Assembly: GCF_000424665.1 (NCBI RefSeq)
Contig: NZ_AUKI01000005.1
Location: 1-60,285 of the forward strand
Length of the DNA: 60,285 nt
Direction of reading: 5' to 3'
Source of the DNA: Salinimicrobium terrae DSM 17865
GTDB lineage: Bacteria; Bacteroidota; Bacteroidia; Flavobacteriales; Flavobacteriaceae
In this document: positions 7,197-15,976 of the stretch, piece after piece
How positions within the stretch are numbered: the first letter of the stretch is position 1
How the letters are laid out: every line of letters begins with the position of its first letter
Program-made: the position numbers and the translations under genes
The notes under the pieces: model-generated
Seen by the model: only the letters and a program-made list of their open reading frames with translations
Told to the model about the DNA's origin: nothing
Databases searched by the model: none

Positions 7197-8724
7197 CATT
7201 AAGATCATCATTCATTGAGCTTCCAAAAGCTTCATCGGCACTGGGAAAATGACCGGTAGTAAAGCTCATATCTCCTGAATCGTTGTCATTCATTTTCGAA
7301 TGAAATTCCGATGGAGAATCAAAATCATCTAAGTTATCGAATTTACCTAAATGTCCAACGAATTTCAGCCTAATATTCTCAAGTCCACCATTCCTGTGCT
7401 TGGCAACAATAAATTCTGCCTGCCCGTCTGTAGGTGAACGTTCTTCATCATCCCACTCCTCGATCTTATAATATTCGGGGCGGTAAATGAAGGAAACGAT
7501 ATCGGCATCTTGTTCAATTGCTCCGGATTCCCTAAGATCACTTAAAAGTGGCCTTTTTGACCCCCCTCTCGTTTCAACTGCCCGGGAAAGCTGAGATAGT
7601 GCAATCACAGGCACGTTAAGTTCTTTGGCAAGAGCTTTCAGGTTCCTGGAAATTGTGGAAATTTCCTGTTCCCGGTTTCCGCCTTTTTGACTACCACCGG
7701 CAGTCATTAGCTGAAGGTAATCGATCACGATCAATTTGATCCCGTGCTGTGAAGCAAGCCTCCTAGCTTTCGCCCTAAGGTCAAAAATTGAAAGTGAAGG
7801 GGTATCATCTATAAAAAGTGGTGCTTTTTCAAGACCTTTTACTTTTACGTTTAGTTGCTCCCACTCGTGTTTTTCGAGGTTTCCGGTACGGAGCTTTTCT
7901 GAAGAAAGTCCGGTTTCGGAGGAAATTAAACGGGTGATCAACTGCACCGAGGACATCTCTAAAGAGAAAAAAGCCACCGGAATATTCTGTCCCACAGAAA
8001 TATTTCGCGCCATAGACAAGGTAAGCGCCGTTTTACCCATACCGGGACGGGCAGCAACAATAATAAGGTCACTGGGCTGCCAACCGGAAGTTAACTTGTC
8101 CAATTTTTCAAAACCGGAAGGAATACCAGAAAGACCCGATTTATTGGATATCTCCTGGATCTTTTTCTTAGCCTGCATCACAAGATCCTGAGCAGTCTCT
8201 GATGATCTTTTGATGTTCCCCTGGGTTACTTCATAAAGTTTGGATTCTGCGGTGTCTAAAAGGTCAAAAACATCTGTGGTTTCATCATATGAATCTTCAA
8301 TGATTTCGTTTGATATCTTGATCAAACTACGCTGAATATATTTTTGAAGAATAATCCTTGCATGGAATTCAATATGGGCAGAAGATGACACTTTTTGAGT
8401 AAGCTGCACGAGGTAAAAATCACCACCCACCTGCTCCAGTTTCTGATCTTTCCTTAATTGGTTGGAAACCGTTAATAAGTCAACCGGTTCAGAATTTTCA
8501 AACAACTTAAAAATGGCTTCAAAAATATATTGATGTGCATTCTTATAGAAAACATCGGGATGTAAAATGTCAATAATCTCGTCCACCCCTCTTTTATCAA
8601 TCATCATCGCGCCAAGCACAACTTCTTCTAAATCAACAGCTTGAGGCGGAAGTTTTCCTTTCTCGAGATTGATAACATTCCCGGGGCTGTAATTAATATT
8701 TTGAGGGGCTTTGACTTTTTCCAT
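7171..8724 (-). CDS. dnaB: Replicative DNA helicase DnaB
   Basis: Hexameric 5'-3' helicase of the replication fork, 517 residues. The N-terminal DnaB domain (about 25-130) includes PPQAVDLEEVVLGAMM; the RecA-like ATPase (about 195-460) has Walker A ARPGMGKTA, H1a IPVAFFSLEMS, Walker B KLIVIDYLQLM, the H3/H4 stretch SQLSRAVETR...RPLLSDLRESGAIEQDAD and a terminal arginine segment. The tail is acidic (about 470-517, Asp/Glu rich), as in other flavobacteria, and ends DSDVPF. No intein is present. It is monocistronic or followed by a leaky terminator. Confidence 0.97.
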   Translation of the reverse strand: MEKVKAPQNINYSPGNVINLEKGKLPPQAVDLEEVVLGAMMIDKRGVDEIIDILHPDVFYKNAHQYIFEAIFKLFENSEPVDLLTVSNQLRKDQKLEQVGGDFYLVQLTQKVSSSAHIEFHARIILQKYIQRSLIKISNEIIEDSYDETTDVFDLLDTAESKLYEVTQGNIKRSSETAQDLVMQAKKKIQEISNKSGLSGIPSGFEKLDKLTSGWQPSDLIIVAARPGMGKTALTLSMARNISVGQNIPVAFFSLEMSSVQLITRLISSETGLSSEKLRTGNLEKHEWEQLNVKVKGLEKAPLFIDDTPSLSIFDLRAKARRLASQHGIKLIVIDYLQLMTAGGSQKGGNREQEISTISRNLKALAKELNVPVIALSQLSRAVETRGGSKRPLLSDLRESGAIEQDADIVSFIYRPEYYKIEEWDDEERSPTDGQAEFIVAKHRNGGLENIRLKFVGHLGKFDNLDDFDSPSEFHSKMNDNDSGDMSFTTGHFPSADEAFGSSMNDDLNDDDSDVPF

Positions 8725-8837
8725 GTTACGAAAGTAGAAAAATTGAGTTTAGAACTTCGCCGTAAACGACTTTACTTAGTTCACAGTTTATGAACATTTT
8801 AACTGTTAATAACTTTAATTATTTGTTGATAAGGCCA

Positions 8838-8870
8838 AAAAAATCCGAAGAGAAACCCTTCGGATTTTTT
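8838..8870 (-). terminator. accA terminator
   Basis: AAAAAATCCGAAG (8838-8850) pairs with CTTCGGATTTTTT (8858-8870), loop of seven bases. T/A runs on both sides make it potentially bidirectional, but only accA transcription enters it. Confidence 0.85.
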
Positions 8871-8891
8871 GCTGTCTTATGTAATAAGGTT

Positions 8892-9845
8892 TTAACCTTT
8901 AAACACTCCCATCTGAGAATATTTATCCATACGTTTTTTGACTAATTCTTCTGGTGATAAGTTTTTAAATTCACCGTAAGCATCAGAAATGGCATTCTTC
9001 ACAATATCAAAAGTCATTTCCCTGTTGCTATGAGCACCTCCCACCGGTTCTTTAACGATCTCATCAATAAGCTTCTGCTTTTTCATGTCCTTGGCGGTAA
9101 GCTTTAAAGCATCGGCTGCTCTTTCTTTAAACTCCCAGCTTCTCCATAGAATGGAAGAACAGGATTCAGGAGAAATTACAGAATACCATGTATTTTCCAA
9201 CATAAGTACTTTGTCACCTACACCAATTCCGAGGGCTCCTCCACTTGCTCCTTCTCCAATAATCACTACGATAATTGGCACTTTTAGACGGGTCATCTCC
9301 AGAATATTTCGGGCAATAGCCTCTCCCTGTCCACGTTCTTCAGCTTCAAGGCCGGGATAAGCACCGGGTGTATCCACAAAAGTAACTACAGGAATTCCAA
9401 ATTTTTCCGCAGATTTCATAAGGCGAAGTGCTTTTCGGTAACCTTCAGGATTAGCCATTCCGAAATTACGGTACTGGCGGGTTTTGGTATTATAACCCTT
9501 CTGTTGACCTACGAACATATAACTTTGATCCCCTATTTTCCCAAGGCCGCCAATCATAGCTTTATCGTCCTTTACATTCCGGTCCCCATGAAGTTCCAGA
9601 AATGTATCCCCACAAATAGAATTAATATAATCGAGGGTATATGGTCGGTTTGGATGCCTGGAAAGCTGAACCCGCTGCCAGGCAGTTAGGTTCTTATATA
9701 TTTCTTTTTTTGTTTCGTTAAGTCTTTTTTCGATTTGACGACAGGTGGCAGTGACATCAACATCACTTTCCTGACCTATGGCACAAGCCTTCTGGTATTG
9801 ATCTTCCAACTCCTTTATAGGCAATTCAAAGTCTAAATATTCCAT
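8892..9845 (-). CDS. accA: Acetyl-CoA carboxylase carboxyltransferase subunit alpha
   Basis: With AccD it transfers the carboxyl group from carboxybiotin to acetyl-CoA, the first step of fatty-acid synthesis. At 317 residues it is full length. Seen: N-terminal helical region with [10 protein letters not shown], the crotonase-like fold with [38 protein letters not shown], the oxyanion stretch [16 protein letters not shown], and [14 protein letters not shown]. accD is not in this window, which is normal. Confidence 0.97.
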   Translation of the reverse strand: MEYLDFELPIKELEDQYQKACAIGQESDVDVTATCRQIEKRLNETKKEIYKNLTAWQRVQLSRHPNRPYTLDYINSICGDTFLELHGDRNVKDDKAMIGGLGKIGDQSYMFVGQQKGYNTKTRQYRNFGMANPEGYRKALRLMKSAEKFGIPVVTFVDTPGAYPGLEAEERGQGEAIARNILEMTRLKVPIIVVIIGEGASGGALGIGVGDKVLMLENTWYSVISPESCSSILWRSWEFKERAADALKLTAKDMKKQKLIDEIVKEPVGGAHSNREMTFDIVKNAISDAYGEFKNLSPEELVKKRMDKYSQMGVFKG

Positions 9846-9875
9846 AATGAGCTATGGTTGTTTTTAATTAGCTTA

Positions 9876-9883
9876 CAAATATA
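9876..9883 (-). promoter_or_regulatory. accA promoter -7 box
   Basis: TATATTTG on the minus strand, 30 bases before the accA start. No clear TTG at the expected upstream distance, where the sequence is the 3' end of the transporter gene. Confidence 0.55.
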
Positions 9884-9889
9884 AGAAAC

Positions 9890-10813
9890 TTAAGAGGTAG
9901 CTTTTGGTTGTTTTCTGAATTTTCTCCTCGTCTTTAGAAAGCCGTTCATAATTACTGTAATTACAATAATGGCCGCCCCGTAGTAAAAGCCGGGCTTCAT
10001 CGCTTCATCGCTTCCAAAGACCCAAAAAGCAAGGAGAATTCCGTAAACAGGTTCAAGGTTGATGGTGAGCATTATTGTGTATGGACTTAAGTGTCGCATG
10101 ACAGCTACAGAAGCTATAAAAGCATAGGCGGTACATACAGAAGCCAGGATAAGCAGGTAAGTCCAATCCAAAGCTGAAATATCGAAAAAGTCATTATTGG
10201 AACCAGTAGTACTGCTTCCGAAGAAGGTAATTATAAGCAGATAGATCGTTATGGCTCCGGTACCGGTGAGCAGTTCATAAAAAGAAATCACCGAGGCATC
10301 TTCCTGTTTAGCTAATTTCCCATTTATTAAGGAGAAGACTGCAGAAAGAAATGCTGAAACTAAAGCAAGCAGGATTCCCAACACATATTCCGTCTCTACC
10401 TTAAAAATAATATAAAGTCCGCAGATTACAACGACACCGAAAAGGATCTCATACCAAATGACTTTCCGCTTGTAAAAAATTGGTTCCAGTATAGAAGTAA
10501 AAAAAGCCCCGGTAGAAAGCAAAGCAAGTGTAATACTAACGTTAGAAACCTTTATAGCTCCAAAAAAAGTAAGCCAATGTGCTGCAATTACCACTCCGGC
10601 AATCAACATTACCAGGATCCGTCTTGGTGCAAGACTTAATTTTTTCTTCTTCCATTTGATCCAAAGAAAAATAAAGACACTTGCCAATAACATCCTGTAC
10701 CATACCAAAGGTACAGCATCAAGAGTTATCAATGCTCCCAGCACGGCCGTGAATCCCCAGATGAACACAATGACGTGAAAATGGAGATAAGCCTTTACTT
10801 TATCGTTTAGCAT
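9890..10813 (-). CDS. EamA/DMT-type transporter
   Basis: A 307-residue membrane protein with about ten transmembrane helices in two EamA repeats (helices near HFHVIVFIWGFTAVLGALI, ILVMLIAGVVIAAHWLTFFG, then YVLGILLALVSAFLSAVFS and later). These are drug/metabolite exporters of the inner membrane; substrate unknown. The Met at 10813 is chosen: its ATG overlaps the end of the lptG-type gene by 14 bases (GGAATGCTAAACGATAAAG), a translational-coupling arrangement. The longer frame to 10981 would read through the other gene in a second frame and gives an atypical Trp/Cys-rich N terminus. Confidence 0.88.
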   Translation of the reverse strand: MLNDKVKAYLHFHVIVFIWGFTAVLGALITLDAVPLVWYRMLLASVFIFLWIKWKKKKLSLAPRRILVMLIAGVVIAAHWLTFFGAIKVSNVSITLALLSTGAFFTSILEPIFYKRKVIWYEILFGVVVICGLYIIFKVETEYVLGILLALVSAFLSAVFSLINGKLAKQEDASVISFYELLTGTGAITIYLLIITFFGSSTTGSNNDFFDISALDWTYLLILASVCTAYAFIASVAVMRHLSPYTIMLTINLEPVYGILLAFWVFGSDEAMKPGFYYGAAIIVITVIMNGFLKTRRKFRKQPKATS

Positions 10814-11876
10814 TCCAAAGCAGGTAAACAGCCAGAATTCCGAAGAAAATGTTCGGAAACCACACGGCAAGCAAGGGAGAAAATGTACTTTGTTCGGCAA
10901 TAGTTCCAAAGACCTTGTCCATAAAGATGAAAACAAAAGCCAGGGTGATTCCCAAAGCCAGGTTGACTCCCATACCACCACGACGCTTCATGGAAGATAC
11001 GGCTACCGCTATCACAGTAAGGATATATGCCGAAACGGGAAGACTCCAGCGTTTATAGGCCACTACCTTATAACGGTTTATATTGCCTGAACCGCGACTT
11101 TTTTCCTGCTCAATAAAAGCTTCAAGTTCATCGTAGTTGAGCGTTTCGGCCATATAAGAGACCGGGGTTAGTTCTTCAAAGTCAAAAGGAAGAACAGTAT
11201 CTTTACTCATTTCAGTGATGAGCTTATCTCCATCTTCACCTATAATACGTTTATTATAGTTCGTTAAGGTGTAGGTTGAATCTTCCTCATTTAACTTCAA
11301 CCTTGAGGCGCTAATTTTAAACAGCATCTTGTTTCCCTCAAAGTGTTCTAGAGTGAAGTTCTGAGCAGAATTTATCCGAGGTTGGAAATGTGAAGCATAT
11401 ATAAATTCATTGTCATTGATTTGCCTGTAGACATCACTCGTCTCCTGGACTTCACTTCCCTTTTTTAAATAAGTATATTTAAATTCATTAAAGCCTTTAC
11501 TGGCAGTGGGCGCAAGATACATCCCCATGATAAGGGCAGCGGCACACACTATGGTAGAACCTATCATATATGGCCGAAGAAAGCGCCAAAAGGATACCCC
11601 GCTACTTAAAAAAGCAATGATCTCTGTGTTTTGTGCAAGTTTAGAGGTGAACCAAATTACCGACAGGAACAGAAAAAGAGGAAAAAGTAAATTAGCGAAG
11701 TAGATGGTAAAGTCGATGTAGTAATTCACCACCTCCAAAAAAGGCACCTCATTTCGAATGATCTTGTCGATCTTCTCTGCCAGGTTCACTGTTATACCAA
11801 TAGGAATAAAGAGGAGTAACATTAAAATAAATGTTCCCAGATATCTCTTTAATATGTACCAGTCAAGGATCTTCAA
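10800..11876 (-). CDS. LptF/LptG family permease
   Basis: A 358-residue inner-membrane subunit of the LPS export ABC transporter (YjgP/YjgQ family), which works with LptB (a candidate lptB is at 53786). It starts MKILDWYILKRYLGTF, typical of LptG; three N-terminal helices, a periplasmic beta-rich domain (about 120-265), and three C-terminal helices are visible. Bacteroidetes carry two or more paralogs, so assignment to G rather than F is tentative. It starts one base after the tgt stop and overlaps the transporter that follows. Confidence 0.9.
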   Translation of the reverse strand: MKILDWYILKRYLGTFILMLLLFIPIGITVNLAEKIDKIIRNEVPFLEVVNYYIDFTIYFANLLFPLFLFLSVIWFTSKLAQNTEIIAFLSSGVSFWRFLRPYMIGSTIVCAAALIMGMYLAPTASKGFNEFKYTYLKKGSEVQETSDVYRQINDNEFIYASHFQPRINSAQNFTLEHFEGNKMLFKISASRLKLNEEDSTYTLTNYNKRIIGEDGDKLITEMSKDTVLPFDFEELTPVSYMAETLNYDELEAFIEQEKSRGSGNINRYKVVAYKRWSLPVSAYILTVIAVAVSSMKRRGGMGVNLALGITLAFVFIFMDKVFGTIAEQSTFSPLLAVWFPNIFFGILAVYLLWNAKR

Positions 11877-11877
11877 A

Positions 11878-13008
11878 TTAGAGACGTTTGTTCATTTGCT
11901 GTACCATCATATTTTTCCAGGTGGCAAAATCCCCGGCTAAGATATGTTTTCTGGCTTCACGAACCAACCAGAGGTAAAAACCGAGGTTATGCATTGTTGC
12001 AATTTGCTTGCCAAGCAATTCATTAACAGAAAACAAATGTTTAAGGTATGCCTTTGTATAAAAAGTATCGACATAGGTTATGCCGCTATCATCTATTGGA
12101 GAGAAATCATCTTCCCACTTTTTGTTCTTGATATTTATGGTCCCGTGTGCGGTAAAAAGCATTCCGTTTCTTGCGTTCCTGGTGGGCATCACACAATCGA
12201 ACATATCCACCCCCAGCGCAATATTTTCAAGAATATTGATTGGCGTCCCAACTCCCATTAGATATCGCGGCTTTTCCTTCGGAAGGATTGTCGTCACTAC
12301 TTCGGTCATGGCATACATTTCTTCAGCAGGTTCTCCAACAGAAAGTCCGCCGATAGCATTACCCTCGGCTCCCGATGCAGCAATATACTCTGCCGATTCC
12401 TCTCTTAAATCCTTATAAGTACTTCCCTGCACTATAGGAAAAAGCGCCTGGGAATAACCATATAGCGGCGGATTTTTATCGAAATGGGCTATACATCTAT
12501 CCAACCAACGGTGGGTGCGGTGCATTGAATTCTTAGCGTAGCGATAGTCACAGGGATAAGGGGTGCATTCATCAAAAGCCATGATAATATCGGCACCAAT
12601 GAGGCGCTGGGTATCCATAACGTTCTCGGGAGTGAAATTATGAAAAGATCCATCAATATGGGATTTGAACCTAACACCTTCTTCCTTGATCTTCCGTCTC
12701 TCAGAAAGGGAATATACCTGATAGCCTCCACTATCGGTAAGAATATTTCTATCCCAATTCATGAACTTATGAAGACCTCCCGCTTTCCTGAGGATCTCTG
12801 TCTGCGGGCGAAGATAAAGGTGGTAAGTATTACCAAGAATAATATCAGGATTTACCTGCTCTTTTAGATCTTTCTGGCTTATTCCTTTCACGGTGGCTAT
12901 TGTGCCTACCGGCATAAAAATAGGGGTTTCAATAGTTCCGTGATCTGTAGTTATAGTTCCTGCCCTGGCACTGCTACCGGGGTCATTAGCAGCTAATTCA
13001 AATTTCAT
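11878..13008 (-). CDS. tgt: tRNA-guanine(34) transglycosylase
   Basis: Exchanges guanine at the wobble position of GUN anticodons for preQ1 in queuosine synthesis. 376 residues from Met 13008 (MKFELAAN); the upstream Met at 13029 precedes the promoter-proximal bases and is less likely. Catalytic features are present: NTYHLYLRPQ, LTDSGGYQVYSL, MAFDECTPYP, GNAIGGLSVGEP and the nucleophile Asp in FDCVMPTRNARNG. Unusual: the structural zinc site normally formed by a CxCxxC segment plus His is changed; the stretch DDSGITYVDTFYTKAYLKHL has no cysteine, although the His of ATMHNLGFY remains. First gene of the tgt-lptG-EamA operon. Confidence 0.96.
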   Translation of the reverse strand: MKFELAANDPGSSARAGTITTDHGTIETPIFMPVGTIATVKGISQKDLKEQVNPDIILGNTYHLYLRPQTEILRKAGGLHKFMNWDRNILTDSGGYQVYSLSERRKIKEEGVRFKSHIDGSFHNFTPENVMDTQRLIGADIIMAFDECTPYPCDYRYAKNSMHRTHRWLDRCIAHFDKNPPLYGYSQALFPIVQGSTYKDLREESAEYIAASGAEGNAIGGLSVGEPAEEMYAMTEVVTTILPKEKPRYLMGVGTPINILENIALGVDMFDCVMPTRNARNGMLFTAHGTINIKNKKWEDDFSPIDDSGITYVDTFYTKAYLKHLFSVNELLGKQIATMHNLGFYLWLVREARKHILAGDFATWKNMMVQQMNKRL

Positions 13009-13026
13009 ATATAATTTTAATGGGCG

Positions 13027-13034
13027 CAAAGATA
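13027..13034 (-). promoter_or_regulatory. tgt operon promoter -7 box
   Basis: TATCTTTG on the minus strand, then CGC, with the tgt ATG 18 bases downstream of the box. No good TTG is seen upstream, where a GCAGTGA-type heptad tract lies. Confidence 0.6.
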
Positions 13035-13043
13035 GCCATTTTA

Positions 13044-13072
13044 AGTGGGCAGTGGCAGTAAGCAGTGAGCAG
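13044..13072. repeat. Heptad tract AGTGAGC-type
   Basis: Units AGTGGGC, AGTGGC (one base short), AGTAAGC and AGTGAGC follow one another directly upstream of the tgt promoter. The remaining intergenic DNA to 13290 is AT-rich with no gene. Confidence 0.7.
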
Positions 13073-13234
13073 AAAATTAGTAGTTGAGGTTAAAAACCGG
13101 AGTGTTGAGAAAAAGAAAATAATTTTTGTAATGTGACCTTCTGGTTCAAGTTACCATTAAAGGTTAACAGTTTCCGAATTACTGATTTATGGAATGATGG
13201 ATTGTTAAAACCTTTTGATAAGAATTGAGGCTGG

Positions 13235-13268
13235 TTGATTTCCTAAATATTCTAAAATAGTATTTTTG
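13235..13268 (+). promoter_or_regulatory. Transketolase promoter
   Basis: TTG (13235-13237), 23 bases, TATTTTTG (13261-13268), then C. The start codon follows 22 bases later. Confidence 0.65.
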
Positions 13269-13290
13269 CGACACAATTAATCTAAACCAA

Positions 13291-14136
13291 ATGTCAAACA
13301 CACAACAACTAGAAGATTTTATCACTCAGGTGAGAAGGGACATTGTAAGGCAGGTTCATAAGGTGAATTCGGGACATCCCGGAGGATCTTTAGGCTGTGC
13401 CGAATTTATTAGTGTTCTTTACCAGGAGGTAATGGAGCGAAAAGAAGGATTTGATATGGACGGAGTTGGAGAAGATTTGTTCTTCCTTTCCAATGGCCAT
13501 ATCTCCCCGGTTTTTTACAGCGTGCTTGCCCGTAGCGGATATTTTCCCGTAGAGGAACTCAGCACCTTTAGACTTATCGATTCCCGCCTGCAGGGACATC
13601 CAACTACTCACGAAGGTCTGCCCGGGGTGAGAGTAGCTTCAGGATCTCTTGGCCAGGGAATGTCTGTTGCCCTGGGAGCAGCCCAGGCAAAAAAGTTAAA
13701 TGGAGATGACCACCTTGTCTATACCCTTCACGGAGATGGTGAGCTTCAGGAAGGACAAAACTGGGAAGCCATCATGTATGCAGCTGCCAAAAAAGTGGAC
13801 AATCTTATTGCTACTGTAGATCGCAATTTTCAGCAGATCGATGGTTGTACAGATGACGTTCTGCCAATGGGAGACCTAAAAGTGAAATTTGAAGCTTTTG
13901 GATGGGATGTCATTGAAATCGAGAAAGGAAATAGTATTGCGAAAATACTTGAAGGTCTTAAAGAAGCCAAAAGCCGAACCGGCCAGGGGAAACCCGTCTG
14001 TATCTTGTTAAATACGGAAATGGGTTACGGAGTAGATTTTATGATGGGAAGCCACAAATGGCACGGAGTTGCTCCAAATGATGAACAACTAAAGGAAGCT
14101 CTGGCCCAAAATCCTGAAACTTTAGGGGATTATTAG
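13291..14136 (+). CDS. Transketolase, N-terminal (TPP-binding) subunit
   Basis: 281 residues covering the thiamine-diphosphate binding half of transketolase: HKVNSGHPGGSLGCAEF, the substrate His in FLSNGHISPVFY, and the TPP motif GDGELQEGQNWEA...VDRNFQQIDG. The C-terminal half is a separate gene 112 bases downstream. Split transketolases of this layout are usual in Bacteroidetes and archaea, so this is not a broken gene. It moves two-carbon units in the non-oxidative pentose phosphate pathway. Confidence 0.95.
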   Translation: MSNTQQLEDFITQVRRDIVRQVHKVNSGHPGGSLGCAEFISVLYQEVMERKEGFDMDGVGEDLFFLSNGHISPVFYSVLARSGYFPVEELSTFRLIDSRLQGHPTTHEGLPGVRVASGSLGQGMSVALGAAQAKKLNGDDHLVYTLHGDGELQEGQNWEAIMYAAAKKVDNLIATVDRNFQQIDGCTDDVLPMGDLKVKFEAFGWDVIEIEKGNSIAKILEGLKEAKSRTGQGKPVCILLNTEMGYGVDFMMGSHKWHGVAPNDEQLKEALAQNPETLGDY

Positions 14137-14248
14137 ACCCACCCAACCTTTCCGAAGGGGAGGATCCTAATTTGGGTAAAAAAAGTGATATTATTAATAA
14201 TTTAACACACACCCTAACTCCCTACTTTGGAGGGATCGGGGGAAGCTT
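14137..14248. other. Spacer with REP-like GC hairpin halves
   Basis: Contains CCTTTCCGAAGGGGAGGATCC (about 14149-14168) and CTCCCTACTTTGGAGGGATC (about 14218-14237), each able to form a short hairpin of the kind seen at 299-317. There is no T-rich terminator, so the two transketolase genes can be co-transcribed. Confidence 0.5.
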
Positions 14249-15202
14249 ATGAAAAAATATACAGATACAGGTAAAAAAGATACGCGCTCCGGATTTGGAG
14301 CAGGACTAACTGAACTTGGGAAGACTAATCCCAATGTGGTAGCCCTTTGTGCCGATTTGGTTGGTTCTTTAAAAATGCAGGATTTCATCGATGAAAATCC
14401 TGAAAGGTTTTTTCAGGTGGGAATTGCTGAAGCCAACATGATGGGAATCGCAGCCGGATTGACCATTGGCGGAAAAATTCCTTTTACAGGAACTTTTGCA
14501 AATTTTTCCACCGGAAGGGTTTATGATCAGATAAGGCAATCAATCGCCTACAGTGACAAAAATGTCAAAATTTGCGCCTCTCATGCGGGGCTTACCCTGG
14601 GTGAAGATGGAGCGACCCACCAGATCCTGGAAGATATCGGTCTAATGAAAATGTTGCCGGGTATGACTGTGATCAATCCTTGTGATTATAACCAGACCAA
14701 AGCTGCAACCATTTCAATTGCTGAGCACCATGGCCCCGTTTATCTTCGCTTCGGAAGACCAAAAGTTGCAAATTTCACTCCTGAAGATCAGAAATTCGAG
14801 ATAGGAAAAGCCCTTTTACTGAATGAGGGAAAGGATGTAACCATTATAGCCACAGGTCATTTGGTCTGGGAAGCCTTACAGGCGGCAGAACAACTGGAGG
14901 AAAAAGGAATTTCGGCTGAAGTGATCAACATACACACAATAAAGCCGCTTGATGAAGCTGCTATTTTAGCTTCAGTTGGAAAAACGGGATGTGTTGTAAC
15001 TGCCGAAGAACACAACTTTCTTGGCGGCCTTGGGGAAAGCGTTGCCCGTACACTGGTTCAAAATCATCCTGCACCACAGGAATTTGTTGCCACTATGGAC
15101 ACCTTTGGTGAAAGCGGAACCCCGGAGCAGTTGATGGAAAAATATGGTTTAAACGCCGCTGCCATTGTAAAAGCTTCAGAAAAAGTGATCAAAAGAAAGT
15201 AA
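14249..15202 (+). CDS. Transketolase, C-terminal (pyrimidine-binding) subunit
   Basis: 317 residues with the transketolase pyrimidine-binding domain (catalytic Glu in [48 protein letters not shown] with the substrate His) and the C-terminal transketolase domain (about 190-310, ending [15 protein letters not shown]). It needs the N-terminal subunit upstream to form an active site. A terminator follows 22 bases after the stop. Confidence 0.95.
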   Translation: MKKYTDTGKKDTRSGFGAGLTELGKTNPNVVALCADLVGSLKMQDFIDENPERFFQVGIAEANMMGIAAGLTIGGKIPFTGTFANFSTGRVYDQIRQSIAYSDKNVKICASHAGLTLGEDGATHQILEDIGLMKMLPGMTVINPCDYNQTKAATISIAEHHGPVYLRFGRPKVANFTPEDQKFEIGKALLLNEGKDVTIIATGHLVWEALQAAEQLEEKGISAEVINIHTIKPLDEAAILASVGKTGCVVTAEEHNFLGGLGESVARTLVQNHPAPQEFVATMDTFGESGTPEQLMEKYGLNAAAIVKASEKVIKRK

Positions 15203-15224
15203 AATTTAATGGTCAGCTTTTTTA

Positions 15225-15262
15225 AAATCCTCTCTAAAAATGCCATTTTTGAGAGGATTTCT
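15225..15262 (+). terminator. Transketolase terminator with CAAAAATG-type core
   Basis: AAATCCTCTC (15225-15234) pairs with GAGAGGATTT (15251-15260); the loop side is TAAAAATGCCATTTTT, the shared core of several terminators in this window. Confidence 0.8.
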
Positions 15263-15321
15263 TTATTTCAGAAATATTTTCTTCAGGAAAACGTTTAATG
15301 AAAAGAACAAAAACCAAACTT

Positions 15322-15927
15322 ATGAAAAAGTATCTAACGATTCTTGTGTTTTGTATTACTTCCTCCGCAATGGCCCAGAACGGATTTGGAATTAAGGGGG
15401 GGCTTAATTATGCCGATAATGGTGAGATCACTTATGCCGATGTTACCGGTGCCGGTGAAGATATCCTGGAAGGTGGAGAAAGCAAAATGGGATATCACTT
15501 AGGATTATACTACCAGGCAAATATTTTAGGTTTTTTCTTGAGGCCTGAGCTGGTTTACACGACCACTAAAAGCTCATACATGTTTAATCAACAGGAAGCA
15601 GATTATAATGTTACAAAAATTGATCTACCAATTTTAGTGGGCACAAAGGTCTTTGGCCCTGTTAGATTATTTGCAGGACCCAGCCTTCAGTACATGGTAG
15701 ATAATGATTTTGAAGGTTTTGAACTTGGGGATGTAGAGGAGGAATTCACAATTGGGGCACAATTAGGTGCAGGAATTCAATTTGGACGTCTCGGGTTAGA
15801 TGTTAGATATGAACGTGCACTTAAGGAGAATGAGGCAGAGTTTATGAACCTTAACAGCGAAGATGGATTAAGAAGAATTGATACCCGACCAAGTCAGATC
15901 ATTTTTAGTCTCTCATTAAATCTATAG
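15322..15927 (+). CDS. Outer-membrane beta-barrel protein (PorT-like)
   Basis: 201 residues: a signal peptide (MKKYLTILVFCITSSAMAQ, cleavage after AQ) followed by alternating beta-strand segments (FGIKGGLNYA, GYHLGLYYQANIL, FLRPELVYTTTKSSY, VRLFAGPSLQYM, IGAQLGAGIQFGRLGLDVRYE) ending in the outer-membrane signal FSLSLNL. This is the OmpA-like/PorT barrel family of Bacteroidetes; role unknown. Start at 15322 is preferred over 15298 because it gives a normal signal peptide. Confidence 0.85.
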   Translation: MKKYLTILVFCITSSAMAQNGFGIKGGLNYADNGEITYADVTGAGEDILEGGESKMGYHLGLYYQANILGFFLRPELVYTTTKSSYMFNQQEADYNVTKIDLPILVGTKVFGPVRLFAGPSLQYMVDNDFEGFELGDVEEEFTIGAQLGAGIQFGRLGLDVRYERALKENEAEFMNLNSEDGLRRIDTRPSQIIFSLSLNL

Positions 15928-15946
15928 TAGAAAATATATTAGTATT

Positions 15947-15974
15947 AAAAAAAGCCCTGAAAAGGGCTTTTTTT
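15947..15974. terminator. Bidirectional terminator between converging genes
   Basis: AAAAAAAGCCCT (15947-15958), GAAA loop, AGGGCTTTTTTT (15963-15974). It serves both the barrel gene and the lipoprotein gene that ends at 15977. Confidence 0.92.
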
Positions 15975-15976
15975 AA

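Noticed and set aside
7171-8724. Intein in DnaB
   Set aside because: The protein is the normal length and the Walker A region is continuous.
10814-10981. Extended N terminus of the EamA transporter
   Set aside because: It would overlap the LptG-type gene by 180 bases in another frame and has an implausible Trp/Cys-rich composition.
13291-15202. Frameshifted or broken transketolase
   Set aside because: Each half has its own start, complete domain boundaries and normal codon use, with 112 bases between; split transketolase is usual in this phylum.
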